In this document: positions 1 through 12,430 of the stretch, in pieces
Layout of the letters: each line of letters starts with the position of its first letter
How positions within the stretch are numbered: the stretch's first letter is position 1
The notes under the pieces: generated by a model
What the model saw: only the letters and a program-made list of their open reading frames with translations
Databases searched by the model: none
What the model was told of the DNA's origin: nothing
Translations under genes and position numbers: made by a program
Source: Apostichopus japonicus
Taxonomy: Eukaryota; Echinodermata; Holothuroidea; Aspidochirotida; Stichopodidae
Direction of reading: 5' to 3'
Length of the DNA: 64,000 bases
Assembly: GCF_037975245.1 (NCBI RefSeq)
Contig: NC_092577.1
Span: 14,587,013 to 14,651,012 of the forward strand

Positions 1-563
1 AATCAATGAATGCAAGACAAAGTGGCAGCTGCTATTCTCTCGGTTTTTCTACAATTTGGTTCACTGTATGTAAATGCGAGTCAATTGTGGAGAAATGACT
101 TCTGAAGCCTGCTTGCTCTGGTGGTTGATTTCATCCAATTTCTTTGTTATTCTATTAGTTCTATGATTTTGGTGAGGAGTTTGTACGAGTGAGACATGAG
201 GCTGATCGGTCTGTAGTTCTTGAGGTTCATTGTGTCACTTTCTTAATGAAGGATGATAGCGTCAGCATTTTGCCAGCATAGTGGTAAGTTTGACTGTCAG
301 ATGCATTTGTTGAACAATTCGGTCATCTCTTGGATCACTCTATCACCACCACATTTGATGATGTCTGCTTTTAGGTCATCAGGTCCCGGAGCTTCGCCAT
401 TTTTAAATATCTTTAATGCATGACAAACTTCACCCGATGTGATGTCTTCAATATGGTCTTCGATTACACTAGTTAATATGTCAGGGATATCTTTCCGACT
501 GTTGTAGAGATCTCTGTAGGTGCAATTGTTTCTCGTCTTTCCTTCTGACTTCACCGAGTCCAA
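1..563 (-). pseudogene. non-LTR retrotransposon reverse transcriptase fragment
   Basis: An 88-codon open stretch at 297-563 on the minus strand has the layout of the start of a LINE reverse transcriptase: an acidic helix, then GEAPGPDDLKADIIKCGG, matching the usual KAPGPDGI..E.LK.GG block, then a helix ending LFNKCI. Downstream on the minus strand (1-296), another frame reads NYRPISLMSHSYKLLTKII, which corresponds to the conserved NYRPISLL...YK...KII block, followed by a decayed QAGFR-like segment. The frame changes and stops show a dead copy cut by the window edge. The clade (RTE, CR1 or Jockey) cannot be settled from this. It lies upstream of the micro-exon gene and is on the opposite strand. 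Confidence 0.75.
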
Positions 564-1130
564 AAAGTTCCAATTTGTGTTTTCAGTTCATTTTCCAGTT
601 CTTCAAGTTTGTCAACAGTTCTAAGTGTTTTGCATTAGTCGTACACATAGATAATTCCTTAAGACAGCTACTGTTTGCCCAGAGATTCTTAGCACCCCCT
701 GCTCCTTTGGTTTTCGGGCTGCTGTCAGTGCCTTAGCTGCTGGGGACTGGGGGCCTTTTATTTGGTTGTACTGTCATGTGTTGAGGAGGTTTAGACCGTA
801 ATACGCTACGGTGCTCTAGTGCGGGTTGGCAAGTTCAGGTTTTTTAGGAGGCACCTTCTCCTTTGGGTGGCCATTGAATCCCTAAAGAGTTCCTCTGCTA
901 TTTGTCAGGGCTTTTTCATAATCCTTCTGGATGCCCAATCACCCTCCTAACTGGCAAGGCAGTGCGGGAGCCGGTTTAGTCGCCGACCATCCGACCATGA
1001 AACAGGTAGAACCGATTTACATGTTATCGATAGCAGGTAGATGATCTGACATGACCTGATAAGTTTAACTTTAGGAAATTCATTTAATACTTGCTATGTC
1101 AATCTTGATTTCGATATAACACTACATTAA
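564..1130. other. unassigned sequence, possibly more of the LINE
   Basis: No convincing ORF. The base composition at 690-1010 is GC-richer than the surroundings (cagtgcgggagccggtttag), which is typical of transposon coding remnants here. It may be the 5' part of the antisense LINE at 1-563, but I see no motif that proves it. Confidence 0.3.
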
Positions 1131-1149
1131 TTTTGGTTCATCTAGTAAT

Positions 1150-1336
1150 GTTTGTGTGTATGTATGTATGTGCGTATGTATGTGTGCGTGTATGTGAAGG
1201 TGTATGTATGTATCATCATCAGCATCCATCAGCATCCCTCATCATCTCTCGTCACCACCATCACCATCATCATGATAACCACCACCACCATCGTCATCGT
1301 AATCGTCATCGCCATCGTCATCGTCACTGTCATTAT
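1150..1336. repeat. microsatellites: (TGTA)n followed by (ATC/CAC)n
   Basis: An imperfect TATG/TGTA tract runs at about 1150-1212 and is followed at once by a mixed ATC, CAC and CGT trinucleotide tract to 1336. The two short ORFs across it (His-rich and Ile/Thr-rich) are translations of the repeat, not genes. Confidence 0.9.
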
Positions 1337-1578
1337 TAACAATGTCAGTTCTAAATGCTAACTGGACTTGTCAAAAGTCGATTCGTTAAGTAGCGTTACA
1401 CATAGACGATGTACAGTCAGTTTGCAGGGTATCTGTGACTAACTGTTGCAATCATCTCTCAATAGGTTTTACTTTGACAGACCATTTTGCGTAATTCTAC
1501 AACTATCAGCTATTTCTTTGCTGGTAGTGCAATGGCGTATATGGTTTTCATTTCCAAACCTTATTAGCATAATCGCGT

Positions 1579-1610
1579 GATTGGTTTATTGACCAATCAA
1601 ATTTGACGTG
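1579..1610 (+). promoter_or_regulatory. candidate promoter: inverted CCAAT pair plus CRE-like site
   Basis: Two CCAAT boxes face each other (GATTGG at 1579-1584 and CCAATC at 1593-1598), followed by TTGACGTG. They lie roughly 180 bases upstream of the donor of the putative non-coding first exon. That spacing fits a core promoter, but no clear TATA box or transcription start is visible. Assignment to the micro-exon gene is inference from position. Confidence 0.3.
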
Positions 1611-1649
1611 CGTTCTTTGCTTTACTGACGACACAGGTTGTTAATTAAC

Positions 1650-1783
1650 TTGGTAATTGTATATGTCTATGTAAAAACAAGGATACGGTCACAAAACTTA
1701 CAGAACCTTACTGCGTAATACACTTTGGAATTAACAAAATTGTGGCTTTCCTTCAACTAGAAATTACGACTGTTTCATTAGAG
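1650..1783 (+). other. putative non-coding exon 1 (5' UTR) of the micro-exon gene
   Basis: A strong donor, GAG|gtaagtttaa, lies at 1783/1784. The signal-peptide exon at 2755 begins with a 3' splice site, so an upstream untranslated exon is required, and this is the best donor between the promoter-like motifs and 2755. The 5' boundary is a guess. Confidence 0.4.
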
Positions 1784-2132
1784 GTAAGTTTAATTATAAT
1801 AAGATTAATTAAAATTAGCAACAGAATGTAATTATTAAACAACTCGAGGAGTTATTAATCTCAGTATTCCCATTCCATATATTAGGAAGAGGAGAAACTG
1901 ATCCTGCTTCGCAAGAATTGATGAAGAATTTGAAGAAGTAAATATGCAGTTTAAACAAAAACACAAACTATGCACATAATATGATATATTTCAATATTTC
2001 GATGGTTAATATAATGTCTCACTTTTGTTTTATAACAACAACAAACGTTGGTCTTCATTCACTTGTTAAGTTGATAAAATCAAGAAAGTAGTAAGATAAT
2101 TTCACTGTGTAAACAACAACCTGTCTTTTTGA

Positions 2133-2290
2133 GCACAATTTGGAGGGAGAGGTAAAGGGAGAGGTTTAGGGAGATGTGAAGGGAGAGGGTGAAGGGAGAG
2201 GTAGGGGCGGGGGAGGTGCAGGGAGAGGTAGGGGAGGGGTGAAGGGAGAAGTGGGATGAGGTGGAAAGAGAGGTGCAGAGAGAAACATTG
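2133..2290. repeat. purine-rich degenerate minisatellite
   Basis: Repeats of the theme GGGAGAGGT(G)AA with G-runs, within the presumed first intron. The complementary Pro/Leu/Ser ORF is an artefact of this repeat. Confidence 0.85.
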
Positions 2291-2754
2291 CATCTATATG
2301 AATAAATTAATGATTGTATCTGATTTTACCCCCTATCTGAACAAACCAAGACTATTGTTCGCTATTGTGTGAAAAATGGTGACAGAAATGTTCCTCCTTT
2401 CTCCCATGTCACCACTTGTGAGGCATAGACATCGACCCACACACACACACAGATACATATTTACATCCCCACAGATTCCCTGTTTCTCATCTGTTTGCAG
2501 AACATCTTAGTAATATCTTTTTTGCTTTTATGTAAAATCATGTGGCTTTCTATACTTGACAAAGTAATATGCATCATGTATATGTTTGTTTCAATATGAA
2601 GTGGATTTTTTTCCTCATATTTATTGCTTAATCTGCAATGAGTAATCTGTAGAATTGGTTAAAAATTATATTTTGTTGTAGACATTTCTCCTTTCCAATT
2701 TCTTGGTACTGACTCTCTATCACTTTTCTTTTGTTATATATTATTGGTCTACAG

Positions 2755-2842
2755 GTCGACATTCCATTCGACATACCAATCATGAAACTGTACGCGTTCT
2801 TGTGGATTACACTGACTGGCTGCTATGCACTTGAATGCATAA
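2755..2842 (+). CDS. signal-peptide exon of the micro-exon gene
   Basis: The acceptor is ggtctacag|GTCGAC after a long pyrimidine-rich tract, and the donor is CATAA|gtaagt. The ATG at 2782 is the first in the exon; 61 coding bases give 20 codons plus one base (phase 1). The peptide MKLYAFLWITLTGCYALECI has a Lys at position 2, a hydrophobic core (about residues 3-13) and a small-residue C-Y-A cleavage motif, so cleavage after Ala16 is likely and would leave LECI... as the mature N-terminus with an early Cys. The product is therefore expected to enter the secretory pathway. The exon ends in A, so the junction codon with the next exon begins with A. Confidence 0.75.
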
Positions 2843-3889
2843 GTAAGTCAATCTCTTAATCTTCTTTATTAATCTCTAATGTTTACATAAAAACCGTCAT
2901 TGCGCACTTAACGTTGGTTAAGTTCGAATAATTTCGATGCCAACTACATGGCAGTGAAACATCGATGTTTAAAACTTGAAAAATGTAAACGAGCTTTTAA
3001 TATAACATTATGTGGTGCTCTTCCTTTAACTATGCACAACAGTTGTTCCTATTCAGAATACAAAGTCATGTGTAAAAATATTTGAGAGACAGGGAGCGCG
3101 CTAGAAAGAGAGAGAGAGAGAGGTGCAGAGAGATATAGAAAGAGGTGGAGACAGGCCGAAGATGAAAGGATGGAAGTGAAAGGGAGGAGTGAGGGAATGA
3201 TATTGCTCATTTTCACCTTTGACCTTTGATCTCAATTGATAACGTGCCATCAGGGGTTTTAATATAATGTAAACTTTCATACTCCAACATCGCACGTTTC
3301 TTGAGGGTTTCGGCCATTTTGCTATACGAGTAATGACCCAATACATGTTTTTCTCATTATCGTTTCAACTCTTACCTCTGACGTTTTCACTATAATTATC
3401 AGGAATATACCCTATACTTCCCACACCTTTGTACATCACGTTTGTATTCTAACAATATACCTATTTATCATAAAACAGCAACTTTTTTGCCTAAACTGAG
3501 CTCATTTGAAAATGCGCCTTTTAATACCACTGCCATAACAGTTTACCTGCCTCGGGCATTTGAATAGGCCCTCGCAGTAGATCGGGGGAAATTTGAGCTG
3601 AGGAAGTGACTTTTCCTTGCTCGTTCCCTTAGCAAGGCTATTACGTGACACACAGGCTAATGTTCCAGACTAATAGCCTTAAAAGGTGCAGAAGTGGCCA
3701 GTGACGAAAAATAAACGGCAGTCTTTCTGAAGGGTGGATTTTCAAATGCCAAATTGACTTTTGACCTGGTTTGAACATATGGTTGACCTGATATACGTGG
3801 TCATGGTGGCGCGGGTGTGAGCGTGTGTGCAAGTTCGTGTGTGACGCCCATATTGTAAACACGATATCGCAAGATAGAAATCATCGATA

Positions 3890-4640
3890 CGTTTTAATCT
3901 TGGCATTTAGACATACCCCATTCTTATTGGTGGAGGTCAAATGTCAACTGAGATCACCAGGGGTGAAACTTTGTAAACCTTGTAAACACGACATTTCAAG
4001 TTAGAAAGCATAAGTACTTCTCATCCTTAGCATGTGAATGCATTGTAGTGAGTTAAAGAGCACTATTGCTTTTGGTGGAAGTGAAATGTCATCTGGGGTC
4101 ACCAGAGGTCAAACACTAAAAACCTTGTAAAGACGATATATCATGATATGTAGTAAGAATACGTTTTATACTTTAAGGCAGTTGTATATTTCATATCAAG
4201 TATAAGACACATTTAGTGTTTCACGGGGATCAAAGTTCATCTGAGATCACCAGATGACAAATGTTAAAAACATTGTTAACACAATATCTCAAGTAAGGAA
4301 ACAGTTATACTTTTAATACTTGGAATATGGATGCGTTATATTGAATAGAAGAGCTCAATTAATTTTAGTCGAGGTCAAAGGTCATCTGGGTCGTCAGCAG
4401 TCAAAATCTGAGAACATTTAAAACATAATTTTTCATTGTAGAAATCATGGATACTTTTCATACATGGTATATGGATTTGCCATATTGAGTACTAGAAACC
4501 TTTTGCTTGTGAGGTCAAATCTGATTTGTGGTCGCCAGAGGTCAAACTCCGAAAAGCCTTTAACATGATATCTAAAGATAAGAATCATGGATACTTCTCA
4601 CACCTGATGTGTGGGTGCATCACATTGAGTACAATACCCT
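3890..4640. repeat. diverged tandem repeats, about 140-150 bp, with AGGTCA motifs
   Basis: Five or so loose copies share the themes 'gaaatcatggatacttttca', 'ggtatatggat...cat(a)ttgagta' and 'gaggtcaaatgtcatctg'. The perfect direct repeat AGGTCAAAGGTCA at 4372-4384 has the form of a nuclear-receptor DR1 element. Confidence 0.6.
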
Positions 4641-5551
4641 ATTGTGTTTGGTGGTGTGGATTGGTACGTACTGTAGAATGACCTGCGTTTATCGTGTCAT
4701 AGTGTAATTGTACATCAAAATATTGTTTTGGGACATTTACATTGTAACAGCTATTTCTGGTTAACAAGCAGAAGTCTAGTGCAATAAATTCATCGAAAAC
4801 TCAATGCATTTTGCATTCTGGTTTAAATTAATACAAAAGCTGTAAACTGTCTGACATTCTACATGGGTTTTGAGGGTTGCGGTCATTTGTCAATGCATGG
4901 TGGTAATACATACAATGCGCTGAAACATACCCACCAAGTTTGAAGTCTTTGAGCCAGACGCAGTTTGAAAAAGGATTTTTTACACAATTAGGCCAATTCG
5001 GTAGCCACGTTATGCCCCAAAACTCTTTTCGGCATTTTATCTTGAAGGATTCAGCCATTTTGGTATGCGAATAATCACATTACTAAAATGTTGTCTTTTG
5101 GGGCTATTTGACCTTTGCACTTTGAACCGTGCCGTTGTACATCACGTAGGCGCTATATGATATGCCTTTCCACAGACCCACATGCGAATCGGAAGTAGTT
5201 TGAAAATCATATATTTGCGAAAAGGCGTTTCACGAGCAACACTGTCACCTGACGGTCGGTGGAATTCTGACACTTAGTATGTGCCCGGGCATGAGATGTA
5301 GTGCCTACATGACTAACGACGTCATAGGTTCAAAGGTTAGGGGTTAATTCGTAGTACGAAAACATCATTTCGACCATTACGAGCATACCTAAACGATAAA
5401 TGGCCCATGAATAGCAGTATGAAAGCAGTATGGAAGTTTACAGTACATTAATTAATGTAAAACGACAATGGGCGCATGGTCAATAGTTTTCCAACGTGTG
5501 AAAGGTGCATATACAAAATATACTTAAAACTTGGTGAATCAGAATAAATAT

Positions 5552-6064
5552 CAGTGGCGGAGCTAGAGGTATTGGTCAGGGGCGAGAATGGTCTGTAGGG
5601 CGCTTTCGACACTATCTAAGCGGAGCGCCACCACAGGTTGGCGCGGAGCGTACAGAAAGATACCGCCGGAAATGACCCTTTACAACACACTGATCATGGA
5701 GCGGCGTATAACGTACACTGCATGCCGACCTAAAGTTTGGAGTTTATTACTATTTCAGCCACTGCTATTTCAGCCACTGCGCGTGGCGTATCGTCTAAAA
5801 ATAGATCAAAACCCCGTACAGTTCTTGGAAATAGTTTCGAACAACGGAAGTGCCGATAAATTAAAGACCGCCGTTAGAGCATTTTGTCAGAAAATTACAC
5901 CAACAAAATGTGAAAAATGTCAACAGGTAGATGAGAGCGCAATAAAAAAGTCAGTAATCGCGAATAAGTAAAAAGTGGTAAAAAGCTGAATAGGGCACCA
6001 GCAGTCCATTTGAGTCCGCCAGGGGGAGGCATTCGTCCCTGGCTGTATGGACGCTCCGCCACTG
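5552..6064. mobile_element. non-autonomous hAT-like DNA transposon
   Basis: Begins CAGTGGCGGAGCTAG and ends with the inverted CTCCGCCACTG. Internal sequence is shared with the element at 28064-28460, including 'cactatctaagcggagcg', 'ggttggcgcggagcg' and 'aatcgcgaataagtaaaaa'. The flanking 8-mers differ, so the target duplication has decayed or been lost. The 127-codon ORF inside is not recognisable as a transposase. Confidence 0.65.
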
Positions 6065-7621
6065 ACTGAGTGGTCATATCTTAGCGGTCATGCAGAGAGA
6101 AAAAAGAATAAAGATTTAGATGTGAACTGCAACTCCGTGAATGGATTATCTATAGTTGTGGTATTTTTATAGTATTTATTAACCATCCATTATAGCGTTT
6201 CAACTTGAAAAGCGGCTAAAAACTCAAATAATTATACAATGCTCGAGACTGTTTTAATGATAAATGCCTGATGTTGCATGAAGGATACACATCACATACA
6301 TACATTCTACATGCATAATGAAATGGGGTATTCGTATTCAATATAAGTATCAGGACAGAAAAAGTTACTGCCGTTAACTGGCAGTGCTTCTAAGCAGCAA
6401 GGGCGTCGGAATGTGTCCAATCCAGGAGAGGGAGGTTCGAAGGAGATGTCCTGGGCAGTTGGACATTTGGTTTTCATTTGATGGAGAAAACCCGCCAACG
6501 AGTTACATGTCATAGTTCAAAGGACATTAAGTCGAGAAAATGTTTTTGGTCATTATGAAGTGCCAAAGGTCCATGTAAGAAATCAGAAAGTAATGTTTAT
6601 GTTGCATCAGTTATCAATTATCCTAAAGGATCAAAGGTCACGTGTTCGATGGAGAAACATGCCAACATTGTCAACTTGCCATAATGGCCGAAATGTCACT
6701 CACGCTAAGTAAGATATCATCATGCTTACGTTGTTTACGTCGTGTTAATTAGGATAGAACACCATGTTGAAAACGCAACTTCAATATCTATTTCGTGTTA
6801 ACGTTAAACGTCAATGTCACGTGCGTAATGGTCAAAGGTGATCCATCCAACTAATGAAATCCAACTAAACTTTTATTTTGGCTGTTATGCACATGTCAGA
6901 ACTGAAACTGACATACGCATGTAGGCAAGACGGCTTTTAATGTTTGTATTGTGTCGTAAATGCCTTCAAACTTGTAATGGTGATGTCTACTACAAACATG
7001 GTATAGGTACATGGTATGTATCATGTACCAAAGTCATATGACCAACGTTTGGGACGATATCTGCAATCTGCAGTTATTTGCTGAAATTAGCTCAGACATG
7101 AACGATATCACTAGTTTGTTGCGTTATGTAACAACAGAGATATAAAACCTTGACAAAGCGTCTTATTTTTCAAAACACATGTCTTTGTTAATACTTATAC
7201 GCTACACCTATACCACACTTCCATAGCAGATAAGAGTAGCCAAACCTATGTTGCATGCAAATATTGGATCGAAAATGCTATTGTCATTAACTGTAAACAG
7301 TTGATGATCATTGTAAAATACTTTCTATTTTTTGTTGGAGGGGGGAGGGGTCAATAAAGAATGAATAGGTTAGAAATGTGAGGAGAGCGTTGCATCAGTA
7401 ATTTGAGTGTGAAAAATGCCATTTTCTGTTAGAACCGTAGAACCGTTACAACAGTATCTAGCAGCTATAATGTGGTGGAAAGATGAGGCTTTGCAATTGA
7501 AGTAACGATACACGATAACAATTTCGTGTATTTGGGATATTGCAAATAATAACATGCATGACAGCGCAAAAGTAATTATCAAGAGAATCAAATATTTGAA
7601 ATGCAAACAGTTACAATTATT

Positions 7622-7930
7622 CTATATATATATATATATATACTCTTATGTCTTGATCCTAACAGAATTCCCATTAAGCTGCCTAAGAAGTGCGTATGTT
7701 ACCTTTAATTTGTTTCAATCATGGTTATTCACCTCACCCCATCGTATTCCAAACTTTTTCCAAAAGAACTGTTTTGACCGCTTTCATGAAAAAAAAACAT
7801 TTGAAAGTAGAATTTGTGGTAGAGGTGCTTGCAAAGTGTCTAATGCTCTGTTACAACATATATGTATCGTGTATACACAGCTGTTAATTGTGTCCACCAT
7901 AGACTGGTATATAGCAATAACATGGGCAAC

Positions 7931-7989
<59 letters not shown>

Positions 7990-8000
7990 TATATATGCGT
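7622..8000. repeat. two (TA)n microsatellites
   Basis: Tracts at about 7622-7641 and 7934-7997, with ordinary AT-rich sequence between them. Confidence 0.9.
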
Positions 8001-8290
8001 AACCTATGATATAATCTACGTACACCTGCACAGCTACTATTTTACCTCATTGTTATTCTTCACCGTGAACAATATGAATTCACAATAATAAGCTTGTCAT
8101 TTCTTTAAGTCAATGAAATTCCAAACATATTTCTTGCCTTGTGTGCAAATTACTGTCAGATATTATATAATGACATTAGTTTGTGTACTGAGTTATATTA
8201 GCAATGAGATTGCATAAATTGTGTAGCCTAACAATAGTCATAAGGTGACTTCAAACATTCCCTTTCCCCTGATGTTACAACTGTCTACAG

Positions 8291-8308
8291 ATCCTCATGA
8301 CGAATGCG
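8291..8308 (+). CDS. micro-exon, 18 bases (N-P-H-D-E-C)
   Basis: Acceptor ttacaactgtctacag after a CT-rich stretch; donor gtatgt. The bases AT CCT CAT GAC GAA TGC G read as phase 1-1. With the A from the leader exon the first codon is AAT (Asn). It supplies one Cys. Confidence 0.65.
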
Positions 8309-8959
8309 GTATGTTGATATTAATTGCTTGAACTTGCAGTCCTTTCTTCGTTTCAAAGAATGACTTAAGGCACATGGTTCATCTTGATAGGTTGCAGATT
8401 GTTGAAACGCACTACTCTCACTCTCTGTTGTATTGCACTGTCAATTAAACACAAAATGCCATTTAAACACATATGGATCATCAGTTAAAGTGACTGGGAT
8501 ACTAAGTCTAACACATGAGGATCATCAGTTAAAATGGCTGGGCTACTAAGTCTAACAGATCATTAGGTCAGTTTCACAGTTGCAACACAAAGCTCAAAAG
8601 GAGAACATACGGCAAATAACATGCCCACAATTCACTTCATGTTTGTATAAGGTCAAAACAACATGCTCTCGTGGGGCGATCAGAATTTATAATACAATGG
8701 ATTCACCTTAAGATTTAGACATGTTCCTCCAGAGGACCTCCAGAGAATGAGCATTTAAATATTCTGAAATCTGCAATAGCTTGAGAAAAAAGTTGTTATC
8801 TCTCAGACTTTATCTTTTCTTCTTCTTTAACATAATGACGATGTCAATTTTGCCTGAAGTAATCATAGGTCCAGTGTGACTTTATCTATATAAGATTGTC
8901 CGTTGGAAAATATCGTGTATTTAAACAGTGTGTAATTTGTTACATTCAGTATACCAAAC

Positions 8960-9026
8960 GGTCGGTCGGTCAGTGGGTCGGTCGGTCGGTCGGTCGGCCG
9001 GTCGGCCGACCGGCCGGTCGGTCGGT
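8960..9026. repeat. (GGTC)n tract with internal palindrome
   Basis: GGTC repeats meet GGCC/GACC repeats, so the two halves are partly complementary and could fold into a GC-rich hairpin. All short ORFs here are repeat translations. Confidence 0.9.
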
Positions 9027-9310
9027 AACCAAACAATACATTGTGCTCGCTGTGTGTGGCAGGGTGTGTTGCAGAAGCAATATATATATCGAATACCAAT
9101 TAGCCTTTAATATACATCTCGCAACCACGTTTAAACTTGGAAGCTTCATGCAAATTGTATACTTTCTCCCCCCCCCCCTTTTTGTAACCCCATCCAACCA
9201 CTCTCCAATAGATAATGTGATACAACTTAAAAATGTTTCAAAACAGTACTGTTTGTTATGGTTTGAGGGTTAATGTTTATCCTCTTGATTATTTCTCTTG
9301 ATTCGGACAG

Positions 9311-9334
9311 ACATCTACCAAGTCTGTGACCTGA
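9311..9334 (+). CDS. micro-exon, 24 bases (D-I-Y-Q-V-C-D-L)
   Basis: Acceptor ttctcttgattcggacag; donor gtgcgt at 9335. A second donor, gtaaag, sits 4 bases further on (9339) but would give 28 bases and break the frame, so the first is preferred. It adds one Cys. The exon ends in A. Confidence 0.5.
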   Translation, partial: TSTKSVT

Positions 9335-9729
9335 GTGCGTAAAGTATTTTTAATGATGTTATTATAAGTATAACTATTTATCTTATCATTTGAAAGTAGA
9401 TGGTTAAACAATTGAAAAACAAAAGAAAATAAGTAACCATCCGAAAGATTTGATCTACTTTCACGCCATGCATATAAATATGACATTCCTTCAATATTAT
9501 GGTAAGAAGGTAAATTTCATTCCTGGATAATTGTTAACACATCCTCACAGGTTAAGTATAAAGACATTAGATTCTTGACAAATCTAATATTTCTGTGCAT
9601 ATTATTTACGATACGAGCGATAAACCCAAAATTAAGAAGTATTTAAATAAGTGTCCTAAAGCCGGAATTGGTAAATTATGATGTTCTATTAATGTACTCT
9701 TTCTTCTTTCTCTTTGGTCGTTCTCGCAG

Positions 9730-9747
9730 ATCCCAGCAGGTGTAAAG
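9730..9747 (+). CDS. micro-exon, 18 bases (D/N-P-S-R-C-K)
   Basis: Very strong pyrimidine tract (tctttcttctttctctttgg) before cgcag; donor gtatat. The bases AT CCC AGC AGG TGT AAA G resemble the exon at 8291 in starting with (N/D)-P and containing a single Cys, suggesting an old duplication. A GAT microsatellite begins within about 10 bases of the donor. Confidence 0.65.
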
Positions 9748-9751
9748 GTAT

Positions 9752-9975
<224 letters not shown>

Positions 9976-10007
9976 TATCTAGCACTTCTTTAATTTGGCC
10001 TTTACAG

Positions 10008-10037
10008 AATTGATAGAAGAATGCGGACCATGCATAG
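10008..10037 (+). CDS. micro-exon, 30 bases (E-L-I-E-E-C-G-P-C-I)
   Basis: Acceptor aatttggcctttacag; donor gtaatc. This is the longest of the micro-exons and carries two Cys in the motif C-G-P-C. It is phase 1-1 and ends in G. The intron before it (260 bases) consists mostly of the GAT microsatellite. Confidence 0.65.
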
Positions 10038-10438
10038 GTAATCACATGTTACTTAAAGTTAAATATTAAAGACAGCAGTCTACGACACTAAATCGCAAAC
10101 ACCCTTCATGAACATTTGTAAATGTTACACCCTACAGTAATGAAGTACGCACTGAACAAAACAACCTTTGTCATTGTACCCCTTGAACTAAAATTCGTCA
10201 TTGTATATGATTTTTGATAATACTTAACTTGTGAAGTCCCTATCACGTAGCACCGTCGTACTCTAGTAGCATCTTAACCACATAAGTCCTTAAAGTACTT
10301 GGCATACACATTACACCTGTGAAGTCAGTCCATTGTTTCCACAAGTCTTAGCCAAATGTTGCTTATTGTAACTCTAACAATAACGATAAAACTGTAAAAC
10401 ATTTGTTCTTTTCATTGCGGCCTTTGTTACACGTCCAG

Positions 10439-10447
10439 GTGGTTGTG
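10439..10447 (+). CDS. micro-exon, 9 bases (G-G-C)
   Basis: Acceptor tgttacacgtccag preceded by ttgttcttttcattgcgg; exon GTGGTTGTG; donor gtatgt. It adds Gly-Gly-Cys in the common frame. Confidence 0.6.
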
Positions 10448-12430
10448 GTATGTTACTCATAATTATGTATTTTCTCAGTTCTATCCAATGGTGCTTAAAT
10501 CCATTCCTATGATAGTACGACGAAACTGTATTCTTAAAAGTGATGAAAGTGACACTTAGAAAATTAGATAGTTTGTTATGGAAATTGCCCTTGTGATATG
10601 ATCAAACTGCACTGGATATTAAATCAAAACCATGTATTTTTTATGGGTTACGTAAACCGTTATATTCGGTAGATAAGATTTCCATTGACGATTGCTACCG
10701 TAAAGCTTTATTTGCTTTCAACGATGAAAGACAATAGCACATACACAGTCTTTTAATTAATTTGCATTGTAATTAATTGATTCAGACTAATATACTCCGT
10801 CAACGAAAAAGTAAAATGAAACAACTTGATATTTGTTAAGTGTTTATGGTGTATTTTAGGATTAAACAAACAATTAGTTTCATTTTCTACGTGATCCGAA
10901 GAGTAAGCGCATAATCAAACCAAAAATATTAGCTGATAGAGATGCAGACTTAGGTTGTACAATCCCGATGGTGATGTCATAACAGTTTCCTTCTGAGAGA
11001 CATCAATCGTGTCAGACGGAGCAATTTTTTAATCTCATAGTGATGCGAGAGTTGCCAGTAGATAACAAACTTGTATTAGTTTCTCTTTTTTTATTGTAGT
11101 GTATTCATGATGGTAGTAAGCCACTTTGGTTCCAAAGACTAACGAAGTAGTAAACCGTTGCTCCGACAAGTGGTGTGACATCGGAAAGAACATTTAAACA
11201 CTTTTCCTGCAAATACAAACATATTTCTCCTTAACTGATGGGCACGAAACGTCCGAAATACATATTCACGTGTTGTATTGATGTCACCAAATACCAGTTG
11301 AACAGGTGTCAAATGAAAAATTCCAAAGAGAGTACGGTAGTAATATAAGACACTAAACATTTCGCATCGTAATAAGCAGCTCTCATTGTTATTAGATTTG
11401 ATTTTCCCATCTAGCAATCTGGTTGAAACTGTTAAAATTTTCAACCCATTTAAAGGTGTGGCAATGTAGAGTAGAATGTAATCTATAACTGCGTTCTTTA
11501 CACGCTGAACCGGACCTCTTGGTGAAGGCGAGCTTTCTTGTTATCGCTTCACTTGCATTCCATCGCCAAATATTCGTTACAGCCACGTTATTACAAAAGA
11601 ACCTTACAATAACAAATGATGCGCTCGAAAATATCAATGTAATTATTTCATGTCTTCATGAACTCATGTCAATTTCAGGTCAAGTCAAAAAAAGAAAAGA
11701 AAAAGAAACAAGAGGGCAGTCCATGGAGTTACAAATCCCATCTCCTCCATGACAGAAGTGATTGTTGGGTTACTACTGAACGCATATGGTTGCTATCGTT
11801 AGGCCAATTTGACCTTTGACCTCAGTTGACCTTTGTCCTCAACCCTAAACACCTAAATCTTAAAATTCGTCACATCATCCTCTACATATTGTGTGGTTAA
11901 ATGCCTTAATGGCTAAAAAGGTTTCTTGACCTTTGGTATTTCAGGTTGCTGGTTATGTTTGTGATGTAACGTCTCAGCTGCGCAAAACACAGGAATACAA
12001 TGCTATATATGATCCTATTTTTTTCTCAAGAATTTAATGATTTTGAGCAGGAAAAGAAAAAGAGTTAAAGGCGTCATAAAACTTTGGAATATTAAAAATA
12101 TAAAATGCTACCGATATTTTTCCATTCTCTTCTTTGCTCCAATTAGATTTCTCTCAACTCTGCGATCAATGTGCGTATATCTAGTTGATAAACAACAATA
12201 TATTACATTGTGTGGACATCCCAATATTTAATTTTGAATACTTGATGATATAATGCATTGACCTGTGTTTGGAAAACTGAAATAACGCTCTTATGCCAAA
12301 AAAAAGTCTTTTATCTTTGTATTAAATACGTTTTTGTATTTTGTTTTGTTTAATATATTTCCTCCGCTAGTCTCTGACGTCATAAAGAAATTTTATAACA
12401 ATCCAAACTTCTTTTTCGACATTTCTACAG
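10448..12430. other. intron, unique AT-rich sequence
   Basis: No supported exon or repeat in 2 kb. A perfect inverted DR1 (TGACCTTTGACCT) lies at 11810-11822 with a further TTGACCTTTG beside it. The ORFs on both strands near 11.1-11.7 kb have no recognisable domain. Confidence 0.4.

Larger units (their letters stand above)
2843..8290. other. large intron of the micro-exon gene
   Basis: 5.4 kb without a supported exon. It holds a GA-rich tract (about 3106-3200), the diverged AGGTCA-bearing repeats at 3890-4640, the hAT-like element at 5552-6064 and TA microsatellites. I looked for further AG-microexon-GT units and found none with symmetric length and good flanking signals. Confidence 0.5.

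Noticed and set aside
10469-10480. 12-base phase-compatible segment TTCTATCCAATG before gtgctt
   Set aside because: It begins only about 20 bases after the donor of the exon at 10439, too close for an intron, and the donor is poor.
11099-11111. Strong pyrimidine tract with tttattgtag followed by TGTATTCATGATG|gtagta
   Set aside because: 13 bases is not symmetric and the segment contains TGA in the common phase.
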